Assembly (NCBI GenBank): GCA_016717655.1
Contig: JADKFC010000002.1
Coordinates: 434,001-498,000 of the forward strand
Source of the DNA: Saprospiraceae bacterium
Lineage (GTDB): Bacteria > Bacteroidota > Bacteroidia > Chitinophagales > Saprospiraceae
Reading direction: 5' to 3'
DNA length: 64,000 bases
Every line of letters begins with the position of its first letter. Within the stretch, counting starts at the first letter, position 1. A model generated the notes under the pieces. The model was given only the letters and a program-made list of their open reading frames with translations, did no database searches and was not told where the DNA came from. This document shows, piece by piece, positions 1 through 9,335 of the stretch. A program made the translations under genes and the position numbers.

Positions 1-2135
1 CCGTAATCAGGTGCCTGCACGTGGATCAAATAAACACCACTGGCCACTGGAATACCGGCAAAGTTTTTCATATCCCAATTTAAATCAGGAAGTGCCTGCG
101 CATTTTTATTGGCCGGATTATTACCAGGATTGGTGGATTGTCTTTCATCTCTGTTGAAACGTTTTACAAATTTACCGTCAAGACTGTAAATGGTTACAAC
201 TGCTCTCTCCGGCAAATTGGTAATCTTGATTACATTGGTAAACTGTGAAGTTTCGTAAGCAGAATAAGCATAGTATGGGTTTGGCACCACGTTGATGTTG
301 GCCAATGCCCCTGTATATTCTTCCGCTACTAAATCCTGTGATTGTTTGCCACTGATTTCAAATTCGTAAGCCGGCAATGCATCTTCTGTATCACAGTTTT
401 TAAACCTGGAGATATCTGCTAATTTACGCTCTTTGTTGTAGCTGTTGTTGACCCTCAATTTTACGGTTACATCATTTGGAATCAAGCCGTTTTCAACCGA
501 AGTCATTGGAAAACTACCTGCAGACAATGGAACACATGTCCAGGTAATAGCACCCAGTGGGTCTCTCTTGGCAAATGCTGATGTTCCTTTTTTCAAACGG
601 GTAGCCAGCTGTGCACATTCGTCGTATTTCTGACGGGTAACATAGATGAAATGCTGACCTCCTGCTACCTGTAGCATTGACAATTCAGCAGTTCCATTTA
701 AATTACCTGTACCTACTAATCTTGATGATGGATTAAAGATCATATCGTAACAATAGTCTTCTTTGTCTCCGCCAACCAAGCCAAGGAAAGAAACATCCTC
801 TCCTCTATACACTGAGTTTTCACCAAAGAAAATATTCAATCTCTCTCCTGTTTCTACATCAATGGCATAACCCGGGAACCAGCCCAAACCTGCAGTTCCG
901 CTATTATCGGGTTTTCCATCTTTTCCAACTGAAGGTGTAGATCTTACTTCCAAAGTTTTGGCACCATCGATGGTAGTTCTTCCAGCTTCACCTGTATAAT
1001 TGGAAGAAGCGGTTTCAACTACTATACAACGGCTCCACAAGTCTTTGTTGGAAGTAAATACTACATCAACGTTGTTGAGGTCAGCCAATTTTAAGGTACC
1101 TGACTGTGCATCTAACAATACAGGGTGCGCTTCACGAGATGCCGGTGATAAGAAGGCATAACCCTGGTCACCCGGAACATAGTTGGCCAAAGCAAACGGG
1201 AAGAAGTGTCCTGTTCCTAAACTACCATATACATTTTCTGGATCGAGTGGGTTGCTGTTAGAAACTGGATCAAACAAAGCTCCAAAAGTTGGACCTAAAA
1301 CAGTGGTGAGACCATTATCGCCGTCAAACACTGCATTCAACCAAACCGAACCACTCTTGTCTGTATAGTCCAAAACTTGGCCTAAAGCACCATTACTTTG
1401 ATCTTTGTCATTTTGTACACCAGGTTCATCAGCCTGACCCATGGTCACACTGAAGCCTCTTTTATACATGATTTGTTCGTTCAACTGGCGCAATGATGTT
1501 TCTTTTGCTAAAACTTCTCCGCTGCCTACATCAGTAATCGTATATACGGCATCTGCTTTCAGAGCACAAACTTTTGAGTTGGCATCAAAGCTGCCTTTTA
1601 CATCCAATCTATATTTACCGTCCTGAACTTCTAGCGGATTGTAAATTTTTACATTGACCGGACCTGCACCATCGAGGTAAGGAATTCTATTGTCTGTAAG
1701 GGTACCTTTTGCAATGGCTTCTCTGGTTTCTTTGGAAACATCAAGGAAGTTTTCACCAGCACCCTGACCTGATAAACGAATGATCTTTACACCATCACCG
1801 TAACCTGCAAAAAGATTTTCGTAAACGATGGGTCTTGGTGTCAATGAATATGTTGCTACGTTTCTCCTACCTTCCAGGTATGGAGTTCTCTGACCCAATA
1901 CCGTTTCAGGGTTGAAGGCCTCATAATTGTTATAAGCATAAGCAATTACCATAAAGTGATACTGCTTGTGATTGACCAATCTTCTGTCCCCTTTGGCAAA
2001 CTGATCTTCAACAATACTAACCGTGGTTTGCAGTCCTTTGTCGCCTCCCTGTACCATCCTGGTATACGTCCAGATCAGGTCAGGTTGTTCAACCGTACCT
2101 CCATTGGGGTTAGGTTCAGCTTTCCAATTGAATAT
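1..2135 (-). CDS. C-terminal part of T9SS-type secreted protein (cut by left edge, behind an in-frame TAA)
   Basis: This stretch stays open in exactly the same frame as the gene at 2136-4058, directly after its TAA stop, and runs past the left edge of the window. It encodes about 710 residues. The first codons after the stop read IFNWKAEPNPNGG. The part nearest the left edge reads VVTIYSLDGKFVKRF and later IPVASGVYLIHV, the usual look of a C-terminal T9SS type A sorting domain. It therefore appears to be the second half of a large secreted protein paired with the TonB receptor upstream. No start codon context of its own was found. The substrate or role is not recognisable. Whether the stop is real or an error cannot be decided here. 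Confidence 0.7.
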   Translation of the reverse strand, partial: MFNWKAEPNPNGGTVEQPDLIWTYTRMVQGGDKGLQTTVSIVEDQFAKGDRRLVNHKQYHFMVIAYAYNNYEAFNPETVLGQRTPYLEGRRNVATYSLTPRPIVYENLFAGYGDGVKIIRLSGQGAGENFLDVSKETREAIAKGTLTDNRIPYLDGAGPVNVKIYNPLEVQDGKYRLDVKGSFDANSKVCALKADAVYTITDVGSGEVLAKETSLRQLNEQIMYKRGFSVTMGQADEPGVQNDKDQSNGALGQVLDYTDKSGSVWLNAVFDGDNGLTTVLGPTFGALFDPVSNSNPLDPENVYGSLGTGHFFPFALANYVPGDQGYAFLSPASREAHPVLLDAQSGTLKLADLNNVDVVFTSNKDLWSRCIVVETASSNYTGEAGRTTIDGAKTLEVRSTPSVGKDGKPDNSGTAGLGWFPGYAIDVETGERLNIFFGENSVYRGEDVSFLGLVGGDKEDYCYDMIFNPSSRLVGTGNLNGTAELSMLQVAGGQHFIYVTRQKYDECAQLATRLKKGTSAFAKRDPLGAITWTCVPLSAGSFPMTSVENGLIPNDVTVKLRVNNSYNKERKLADISRFKNCDTEDALPAYEFEISGKQSQDLVAEEYTGALANINVVPNPYYAYSAYETSQFTNVIKITNLPERAVVTIYSLDGKFVKRFNRDERQSTNPGNNPANKNAQALPDLNWDMKNFAGIPVASGVYLIHVQAPDY

Positions 2136-4058
2136 TTAAGAAACACCATTTTTAATGTCTGTTTGGAGTACCAACCTTGCCTTGCTCACATCAGATAATT
2201 CCTGAGCAGTCACAGAAGGGTTGGCTAACTGAAATACTTTGTAGCCTTCAAATTTGTAGAAAACAGAGTCATTGGCAGTACGCAAATCTCTTTCAGCATA
2301 AGCCAGGAAAGCATTGTTGGAACCAAGCTCATCATTGGTGAGAGCCAAAACCAACTGTCTGTCCAATTCTACTGCTGTAATATCTGGTGCATCCGGACCA
2401 TCTGTAATGTCAAAACAGTTGTCAAACAAAGCTTGTGCTACGTCATCGGCGTTTTTAATTTTCGAAATATCTGGACAAGGATGTGCTACATCCGGTACCC
2501 AAACTGCTCCAATGATCAATTCATTGATGGCACCCGGCTGCAATAAAAGCGGTCCGGTAGCCTGAAGGGTACGACGGTCACCAAAACCAAGACCTTCTTC
2601 ACACATTGACCAACCACCGTCAAAACTTGGATTGTCAGGGAATACATATTTTACAGTATCCGTACCTGTACCAGGATTGTAACCAGTACCACCATAAGTG
2701 ATTGGCTCACCATTTCTCCACAAACCTCTAAGGTTGTTGTAGAAAGGTTCATCCCTGTCTTCAGGGTCACATGTTGCTGGATCAGGAGAACCAATTGCAC
2801 AGTTGTTGGTATAAATAAAGGAGGTCATGCCCAATTCAATCAACGTGTCAAATTCTCCTGTTCCTGGTGTAGGATCAATTAAGATTTTTTTACCGTCTGA
2901 GTCATACAAAATATTTCCGTCATTGTCTTTTAAGAAGATCTTTGGACCACGTGGACCCCTGAAATAATCTGTACCAATCATAGGAATTCTGTCTTTATAG
3001 GTATTGGTACCTCCGGCACAGTTGATTCCATCAGAACCATCCAATCCATCTTCGTTGTAGGTATAGGCCAAACTCCTTCCTACATCACAACCGGTATAGT
3101 CATCTGAGTAACATCCCAAATCCGGGTCTACCCACATAGCGAAGTAACAGTCAATAATGTCAGAATCCGCTCTGTTGATCAACTTATAACGATAAAAGCT
3201 CATGTCATTGATCTCATCGTTGGTAGCATAGGCAAATGATTGTACCTGTACTTCCATCTGGATAGCATCTCCTGCTGTCAAACGGTGAACTCCGCCGTTG
3301 TCATTATAGATCCAGAATACCATTTCGTCTGGAATCAATTCTTTCGCCTTATTGCGATCTGCAGGTTCACAATCCCTGATTTCAATGGTAGGGAAGTCTC
3401 CTTTACAAGGATCGTATAAGCCGTCACCATCTTCATCCCAGAAGGCTCCAAGAGATTGATCAGGCAATTCGAAATCGTATTTATCATTCCAGTAAGGATT
3501 GCCCTGACCTGGCCAGTACAATACATCTACCGGAATACTATCACAACTATATTGACCACCATTGGCAACCGTTGCATCATAGGCAGCAATGTGATTTCTC
3601 ACTGCATCTCCGTCCACAGAAAAAAATCTGTCCCAGTTTTTACAAATAGGTTCGTCGGTTTGACCCGCAACATCAAGGGGGCCAGGAAACCAATCGAAAT
3701 TATCGGTAAGACTTCTGTAAGTTACGCCGGCCAATTTGATATTTCCGGCCTTGTCTCTACCACCTACCCATACACCACCTGCAAAGATGGAGGAAACAGC
3801 TGGTTGTCCTTCTGCTGGTTTAGGAACTACATAAAGACCACGACTACCGTCCCACCATACGTCTCCACCGGTTCTCAAACGGGCACGTACGTTGTTGACG
3901 TCCATGTCCAATTCAGAAATTCCCGGACGACATACAGCCCTGTTTTCAGCCGTAGTTCCAGCTGGTCTGTTTCCATTTCTGGGTCCGATGTGGGCCATCA
4001 ACTGGACCACCGAAGCCAAAAAGAAACATAAAATGAGTTGAAAACGAATACTCTTCAT
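2136..4058 (-). CDS. N-terminal part of T9SS-type secreted protein, TonB-receptor partner
   Basis: This encodes 640 residues, starting with a signal peptide (MKSIRFQLILCFFLASVVQL) and ending at a TAA codon at 2136-2138. The same frame continues open for at least 2.1 kb behind that stop, so this is probably the front half of a protein of more than 1300 residues. The mature part is rich in Asp/Gly segments such as DEDGDGLYDPC and SDDYTGCDVGRS, which resemble calcium-binding extracellular repeats. It lies 21 bp downstream of the TonB receptor gene on the same strand, an arrangement common in Bacteroidota, so export through T9SS and display at the cell surface is the likely fate. The exact function is unknown. 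The premature stop may be a point error, since no frame change is needed to continue. Confidence 0.72.
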   Translation of the reverse strand: MKSIRFQLILCFFLASVVQLMAHIGPRNGNRPAGTTAENRAVCRPGISELDMDVNNVRARLRTGGDVWWDGSRGLYVVPKPAEGQPAVSSIFAGGVWVGGRDKAGNIKLAGVTYRSLTDNFDWFPGPLDVAGQTDEPICKNWDRFFSVDGDAVRNHIAAYDATVANGGQYSCDSIPVDVLYWPGQGNPYWNDKYDFELPDQSLGAFWDEDGDGLYDPCKGDFPTIEIRDCEPADRNKAKELIPDEMVFWIYNDNGGVHRLTAGDAIQMEVQVQSFAYATNDEINDMSFYRYKLINRADSDIIDCYFAMWVDPDLGCYSDDYTGCDVGRSLAYTYNEDGLDGSDGINCAGGTNTYKDRIPMIGTDYFRGPRGPKIFLKDNDGNILYDSDGKKILIDPTPGTGEFDTLIELGMTSFIYTNNCAIGSPDPATCDPEDRDEPFYNNLRGLWRNGEPITYGGTGYNPGTGTDTVKYVFPDNPSFDGGWSMCEEGLGFGDRRTLQATGPLLLQPGAINELIIGAVWVPDVAHPCPDISKIKNADDVAQALFDNCFDITDGPDAPDITAVELDRQLVLALTNDELGSNNAFLAYAERDLRTANDSVFYKFEGYKVFQLANPSVTAQELSDVSKARLVLQTDIKNGVS

Positions 4059-4079
4059 TGTATTGGTTTTAAATTTTTA

Positions 4080-7000
4080 TCAATAATTAAAGATAACGCC
4101 GAGGTAAATCCTCCTTGGGAAGAAATAATTGCCCGGACTTACGAGTCTCCATGAATATGCATCCAGGAAGGCATCGACATCTTTGCCTGAAGCCTGAATG
4201 TCACTGATTCTGTCTTGTCCAAATTCTGACAACAAGTAGCCGTCATTTTCAGGATCACCTGTATAGCCAAATACGCCTCTCACGTTTCTGGCATCAAGTA
4301 CATTCTGAACCCTTAGGTAAATATTACCTTCTACACCCTTATTACTAGTTTTGCTGGTGTTGATGGTAAATGACTTGTCGATCCTCATATCCATAGAGAA
4401 GGTCCATGGCTGTCTTGATCCATTGATGGAACCAAGGAAACCATTACCACCCAGTGGTGCCGGATTTGAGTTTCTGGTAAATGGTTGACCAGAGACTGCG
4501 ATCACGTTTAAGTTGATACCTGTATTGGAAAGAATGTCGAGACCTGCAATTTTAGGTCCGTCATAGGCCTTGCCAGATTCATAACGATAGTCGATATTGG
4601 CTGTGATTCTGTGTCTTTCATCAAATGAAAGAGGATTCAGGTTCCTGAGAATACCCCTGGTGTTGATACCTCCCGAAGAGTTGGCATCAGAACCAGAGCC
4701 TTCAGCAAACTGAAGGGTGTAGGTTGCGCTGAATTCAAGGTTGTTGGTCCTTCTCTTATCAAACTGGAAGCTAAAGCCTTTGGTTGTACCAAAGTCAAGG
4801 TTGCCGTAGGTTTCATAAGTTGTAATAGGAGCAGGTACATTAGTGTACACCCTTCTTTGAATCAGGTCCTTGTTTTCTTTGTAGTAAGCACTCATCTTAA
4901 TGGCTGCAAACTGGGAAACTTTTTGCTGGAATCCTGCCTCATAACTTACTGTTCTAACAGGGCGAAGGTTAGGGTTGTTTTGTACCCCTGAACTTCCTGC
5001 GTTATTAAAATAGTAGTAGTCTAAAGCCGTCAAAACTGAGTTGGATGGTGGGCGCTGATACAATACATCATAGTGGGTAAAAAAGTTGGCTCCATCAGAT
5101 ATGGGGAAGGAGAATGCCATCCTTGGCATCAAGTTAAGTTGTGGTTTGTAGTCGTCAAATGAATATTCCGGTTTGTAATTTACATCCTGAATATCCAAAA
5201 CCCTGTTTTCACGGTCTACGTAACGAGGATAAACAACACCACCATTGAAGATCACATTACCTCCGGATACTGCAGTACCATTGGGCTGGTACCACTGATC
5301 TCCCTTACGATAGCCAATGATTTCATCTGACTCTGCACCTGCAACATATACTTTATAGTCATCAGCCACAGAAACAGGTTGAGACTTGTCCTGGTTTCTT
5401 CCAAAATAAGAACCAGCATCTTCGATTTCATACAAGGCGTATGGATCTTTAAATACCTTGGTATTGGCATCGTAATAATCTGCACGAAGGCCTAAACGGA
5501 AGATGATGTCTTTATAGGTAAATTTATCCTGAATATATCCAGCTGCATAGATTGGAGAGAAAGGAGAAACCGGGAAGGTCCTTCTACCATCTGCATCTTT
5601 TTCTGAGAAAAAGTCTTCAAAACTGATGTTTCCGGTAGTTTTATTTCCCAGGTAGTCGTAACCTCTGTAATCAACGATGTTTAAGTCGGCCAACTCTTTA
5701 GCTGAAAACATATCCAATGAAAGTTGATCAGGAGAAAGAGAGTGAACATTGACAAATTCTTTCAGGTTAACATTGAGTTTTTCTCTGATTTTGTAGAAAA
5801 ATTTGTTTTGCAGATCTTCTTCATAAACAGGATAAAATATAGAATCACCCTGTGCATTTACTTCTTTAAAAGCTGTTTTATCCACCTCAGCCAATGACAA
5901 TGGGTTGTTGACCAAAAGGTCGGCATTCCTCCAAAGTTCATAAGGCCTTAATACATAACCTCTGTCTACTGTTTGTTCATAGATCACACCAAACTGAATA
6001 GAGTGTCTTCCTTTTTCTGAACTTCCAGGCACAAGATCAAATCCTGTACTAAAGTTGAAGGTATATAGTTCATTTTCACCTTTACTGTATACATTATAAA
6101 CCTGACCAACGTTGGCAAAAAGGTTGCTCCATACCGAAGAACGGTCAGACCTCATAATACCGTTGGATGCATTTTGGTACATGGCCAAAACCGGGTTGAT
6201 GGTGGTATTGGGCACAAAATCTCCAGTTATTCTTTGGAAACCCAAGTGAGATCTAACAACTCCGCCATTTCCATCATCAACTAAACCTATGGCTGGTTCA
6301 AAGGTGGAAGGATAAACCCCCATATATCCGTAATTGAAGAAATTGTCTTTGTGTCTGTAATCTTCCTGAGAAGTATTACTTCTTTCATAACCGGCCAAAA
6401 TGGTATAACTCAGGTTTCTGATGAGTGAGTTGTTCACTTCTTTCTCCCCTCCTGCATCATCAATACCCGCTTGTCTGCCCAATTTGTGACGGAAACGGAA
6501 GTTGATCCTCATTTTCTGCTCAAGGGCAAAAGGGTTGTTGTTCCAGTTATAAAATGCCCATGAACTGCCTGAATTGGATACACTGCTTGATCCAGGTGTA
6601 AAACGATCATTGTCATCTTCATAGTTACCTGAAAGGGTCATATCTATGTTATTAGATAACTTGGCTTCGATTTTACCTGTGATGTTCAGGTTTTTATTGG
6701 TTTCATTGGGTCTTGCTTTCAAAACGCCACCTACATCTGCTGTTCTGAGTCTTTCTGCAGAAGGGAGCAGTGAGGTTCCCAAATTGTAAAACGGACTTGC
6801 TTCCAGTTGTTGGATAACACTCAATGGAGCCCTTGAAACACCAACTGCTGAAGGTGAGTTGTCATCTACATTGAGGTATTGACCAGAAAACCTGAAACCA
6901 AGGATGGTTTGTTTTTTGCTGTTTTTCAGAATCGGTCCTGAAAAATTGGCGCTTAACAAGTTGTAACCAAAAGCATCGAGGCCTTCAGAAGTTTCAGCTT

Positions 7001-7691
7001 CGATACCGCCCGTGAATGACTGGCTGGGTCCCTTGGAGGTTAGTGAAATTACCCCACCGGAAACGTCACCATACTTGGCTTCGATACCTCCATTGACCAA
7101 TTGCAGCTGATCAACTTCAGATTGTGGTATGGTACCCCTTGAACGGATACCGTCGATAAAGTAAACAGTTTCATTGCTACGAGATCCCCTGAGTGATGGC
7201 TGACTACCATCAGCAGAAGAAACCCCTGCAGCATTCGCAACAATGGCGTTGATGTTTTTTTGAGGAAGGGTAGCAATCTTATCTGATGTGATGGTTGCAC
7301 CTTGAGAAGTATTATCTACCTCGATGAGTGGCACCCTATAGTCTACCACCACAATTTCATCCACCAACACCCCTTCAACTATCATGTCTATGTTAACACG
7401 GGTATTTTGACCCGCTTTACACACAACACCGTTGATTCTGGATGTCTTATAGCCAACATAGCTGGCTTCAACATCATAAGTTCCCGGCTGAATGTCTGAA
7501 AAGAAATAGTTACCATCCAGGTCGGTCTCCACGCCGGTGGTCAGCACACCATTCTTGTAAAGGGCTACTGTGGCAAAAAGTACCGGCTCGCCAGACTCCT
7601 TGTCCTTCACCTTTCCCTCCAATGAGGTTTGGGCAACAATGGCTAGCGTGCCAAAGAGCAGCAAACAGAAGGTTAGTAATAGTTTATTCAT
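4080..7691 (-). CDS. TonB-dependent outer-membrane receptor with carboxypeptidase-regulatory-like domain
   Basis: This 1203-residue protein has a signal peptide (residues 1-21), a carboxypeptidase-regulatory-like beta-sandwich (about 22-107, with GEPVLFATV and DGNYFFSDIQPGTYDV), a TonB-box-like stretch (VDEIVVVDY), a plug domain (about 125-225, with LRGSRSNETVYFIDG and GGVISLTSKG) and a large beta-barrel ending in the aromatic LGVIFNY typical of outer-membrane proteins. It would import an unknown ligand across the outer membrane using TonB/ExbB energy. It is the first gene of a pair with the T9SS-type protein 21 bp downstream. Length and domain order fit the non-SusC CarboxypepD-reg receptor group. 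No SusD-like lipoprotein is nearby, so a glycan role is not supported. Confidence 0.93.
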   Translation of the reverse strand: MNKLLLTFCLLLFGTLAIVAQTSLEGKVKDKESGEPVLFATVALYKNGVLTTGVETDLDGNYFFSDIQPGTYDVEASYVGYKTSRINGVVCKAGQNTRVNIDMIVEGVLVDEIVVVDYRVPLIEVDNTSQGATITSDKIATLPQKNINAIVANAAGVSSADGSQPSLRGSRSNETVYFIDGIRSRGTIPQSEVDQLQLVNGGIEAKYGDVSGGVISLTSKGPSQSFTGGIEAETSEGLDAFGYNLLSANFSGPILKNSKKQTILGFRFSGQYLNVDDNSPSAVGVSRAPLSVIQQLEASPFYNLGTSLLPSAERLRTADVGGVLKARPNETNKNLNITGKIEAKLSNNIDMTLSGNYEDDNDRFTPGSSSVSNSGSSWAFYNWNNNPFALEQKMRINFRFRHKLGRQAGIDDAGGEKEVNNSLIRNLSYTILAGYERSNTSQEDYRHKDNFFNYGYMGVYPSTFEPAIGLVDDGNGGVVRSHLGFQRITGDFVPNTTINPVLAMYQNASNGIMRSDRSSVWSNLFANVGQVYNVYSKGENELYTFNFSTGFDLVPGSSEKGRHSIQFGVIYEQTVDRGYVLRPYELWRNADLLVNNPLSLAEVDKTAFKEVNAQGDSIFYPVYEEDLQNKFFYKIREKLNVNLKEFVNVHSLSPDQLSLDMFSAKELADLNIVDYRGYDYLGNKTTGNISFEDFFSEKDADGRRTFPVSPFSPIYAAGYIQDKFTYKDIIFRLGLRADYYDANTKVFKDPYALYEIEDAGSYFGRNQDKSQPVSVADDYKVYVAGAESDEIIGYRKGDQWYQPNGTAVSGGNVIFNGGVVYPRYVDRENRVLDIQDVNYKPEYSFDDYKPQLNLMPRMAFSFPISDGANFFTHYDVLYQRPPSNSVLTALDYYYFNNAGSSGVQNNPNLRPVRTVSYEAGFQQKVSQFAAIKMSAYYKENKDLIQRRVYTNVPAPITTYETYGNLDFGTTKGFSFQFDKRRTNNLEFSATYTLQFAEGSGSDANSSGGINTRGILRNLNPLSFDERHRITANIDYRYESGKAYDGPKIAGLDILSNTGINLNVIAVSGQPFTRNSNPAPLGGNGFLGSINGSRQPWTFSMDMRIDKSFTINTSKTSNKGVEGNIYLRVQNVLDARNVRGVFGYTGDPENDGYLLSEFGQDRISDIQASGKDVDAFLDAYSWRLVSPGNYFFPRRIYLGVIFNY

Positions 7692-7796
7692 ATTCTTGAA
7701 GTATTAGATATAAAAAATTTCCAATTCATTGATTTTAATCGGATTGCAATAATAGCAATAATACCCTGTCTGTGAAAGCATAAAATTAAATTTTTC

Positions 7797-8733
7797 TTAA
7801 CACACGACATTTTTGATTTTTTCCAACAAAACCGAGGCTATTTTTTCAAGTGATTCATGGGTCCACCCTGCAATGTGGACTGACAATCAGGTTTTTATGC
7901 TCAAAAAGTCGGGAATACAACTCCTCTTCCGATCTTGAGTAATGGCCAGGTTTTTCGTTTTCAAAAACATCCAGACAAGCACCTTTGATCCAATTATTTT
8001 CCAGGGCTTCTAATAAATCGTACGTATTTACTACTTCCCTGGAAGTATTGATCAAAACCGGACTTTTTTTACACTTTTGAAAAAACGACCTGTTTACCAG
8101 GTGTCGGGTTTCCGCTGTCAATGGTAAGTGCAAAGTAATGATATCTGCCTGATTTAAAATGTCTTCCAAATTCACTCTTTTGACAAAGGGCAGTTCCTGG
8201 TCAGAATTTGGCCTGTATTTATCGTATGAAATAATATTTAGTTCCCAAGACGACATTTTTTTTGCCACACAACTACCTGTATTGCCCAAACCTATGATGC
8301 CCAGGGTCTTACCTTTAATTTCTGTTCCGCGGTTGGCTTCTCGGTTCCATTCCTTCTTTTTTACCTCTTCATCTGCTCGCAAAAGGTGGTTGTTGAAGGC
8401 CAGGAGCATGCCGATGGCGTGTTCAGCCACTGCATCCCTGTTGCCTTCCGGTGAATTCAGGCAGGCAATGCCTTTTGAAGTTGCATAGGGTACATCAATG
8501 ATTTCCATACCGGAACCCAATCTTCCTATAAATTGGAGACTTGGGCCTCTGTCTATCATTTCGGGGGTCATGCGTATCTTACTGTTAATGACAATGCCGG
8601 TATATTGATCCAAAATGGCCGGCAAAACATCCATTTCTACAGAAGTATCATATTGCACATCAAAGCCTAAGTCTTCCAGTCCCTTTGGAAGTAATGGGTG
8701 CACCTTGTCTGTTATAAGGATTTTTGGTCTCAT
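7797..8733 (-). CDS. D-2-hydroxyacid dehydrogenase family protein (frameshifted near the C-terminus)
   Basis: This is an NAD(P)-dependent 2-hydroxyacid dehydrogenase. The Rossmann glycine motif GLGNTG is at residues 148-153, and the catalytic triad appears as Arg232 (NTSREVV), Glu258 (LDVFENE) and His287 (VSPH). As read, the frame ends at 7855 with the odd tail HCRVDP. Two bases restored at about 7868-7875 give the expected tail AGWTHESLEKIASVLLEKI, ending at TAA 7797-7799. That gives 312 residues, the normal family size. I chose the ATG at 8733 because it overlaps the ruvC stop as ATGA; the 36 upstream residues in this frame lie inside ruvC and do not resemble the family. The substrate (phosphoglycerate, lactate, glyoxylate) cannot be fixed from sequence. 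Confidence 0.85.
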
Positions 8734-9308
8734 TTGGGTCCTGGTTTTTTGACGCGACCCGGATTGGCTGACATAAAGGCTTTCCAACCTGAAACTTTCT
8801 CTTTTGGACCTATACCTGATCCAATTTGGTTGAAATGACAATAAGCAGTAGCAAGGGCATCGGTAGCATCGTTGTATTCTGCCTGGATTTTTACTTTTAG
8901 TATTTGCTCAAGCATGGCACTAACCTGCTCTTTGGATGCATTGCCATTACCTGTTACTGCCTTTTTAATTCTTTTGGGCGAATATTCACTGACTTCCAGA
9001 CCCATGGTGATGCCCGCAGCGATGGCTACTCCCTGGGCTCTTCCGAGCTTGAGCATGGATTGCACGTTTTTACCATAAAAAGGAGCTTCGATTGCCAGGT
9101 ATTTGGGCAAATAACTCTCGATGATTTCCTGGACCTGGAGAAAAATTTCTTTTAACTTTTGGGCCTGGTCTTCTTCTTTAAAGAGTTTGATCACCCCAAA
9201 AGTGAGAATTTTAACCTGCTTACCTGTAATCTCAAGAATGGCGTAACCCAAGATATTAGTGCCAGGGTCAACACCCAAAATTTTATAAGAATCTAAGTTG
9301 GACTGCAT
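8730..9308 (-). CDS. ruvC: Holliday junction resolvase RuvC
   Basis: RuvC is the crossover-junction endonuclease that cuts Holliday junctions after RuvAB branch migration. All four catalytic acids are visible: Asp14 (GVDPGTN), Glu74 (IEAPFYG), Asp147 and Asp150 (NDATDAL). With the ATG at 9308 the protein is 192 residues, slightly longer than the usual 160-190 because of a basic tail (GRVKKPGPK). An in-frame TTG at 9314 would add two residues, but it lies just behind a -7 promoter box at 9317-9324, so the ATG is preferred, with almost no leader. The stop overlaps the start of the downstream dehydrogenase gene by ATGA, so the two are co-transcribed. Confidence 0.95.
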   Translation of the reverse strand: MQSNLDSYKILGVDPGTNILGYAILEITGKQVKILTFGVIKLFKEEDQAQKLKEIFLQVQEIIESYLPKYLAIEAPFYGKNVQSMLKLGRAQGVAIAAGITMGLEVSEYSPKRIKKAVTGNGNASKEQVSAMLEQILKVKIQAEYNDATDALATAYCHFNQIGSGIGPKEKVSGWKAFMSANPGRVKKPGPK

Positions 9309-9316
9309 GCGCAAGT

Positions 9317-9324
9317 CAAAGGTA
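9317..9324 (-). promoter_or_regulatory. Putative -7 box for ruvC
   Basis: The minus strand reads TACCTTTG, matching the Bacteroidota -7 consensus TAnnTTTG, 8 bp upstream of the ruvC ATG. No convincing -33 TTG was found at 19-21 bp. A start about 7 bp downstream would give a nearly leaderless message. Confidence 0.4.
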
Positions 9325-9335
9325 AATAATTATCC

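Noticed and set aside
2136..2138. Stop-codon reassignment or pyrrolysine/selenocysteine-type recoding
   Set aside because: The codon is TAA, other genes end normally with TAA, TAG and TGA, and no recoding element is visible.
3456..4031. 191-codon plus-strand open frame opposite the T9SS-type gene
   Set aside because: It lies wholly antisense to a well-supported coding region, has low-complexity composition and no start context or family signature.
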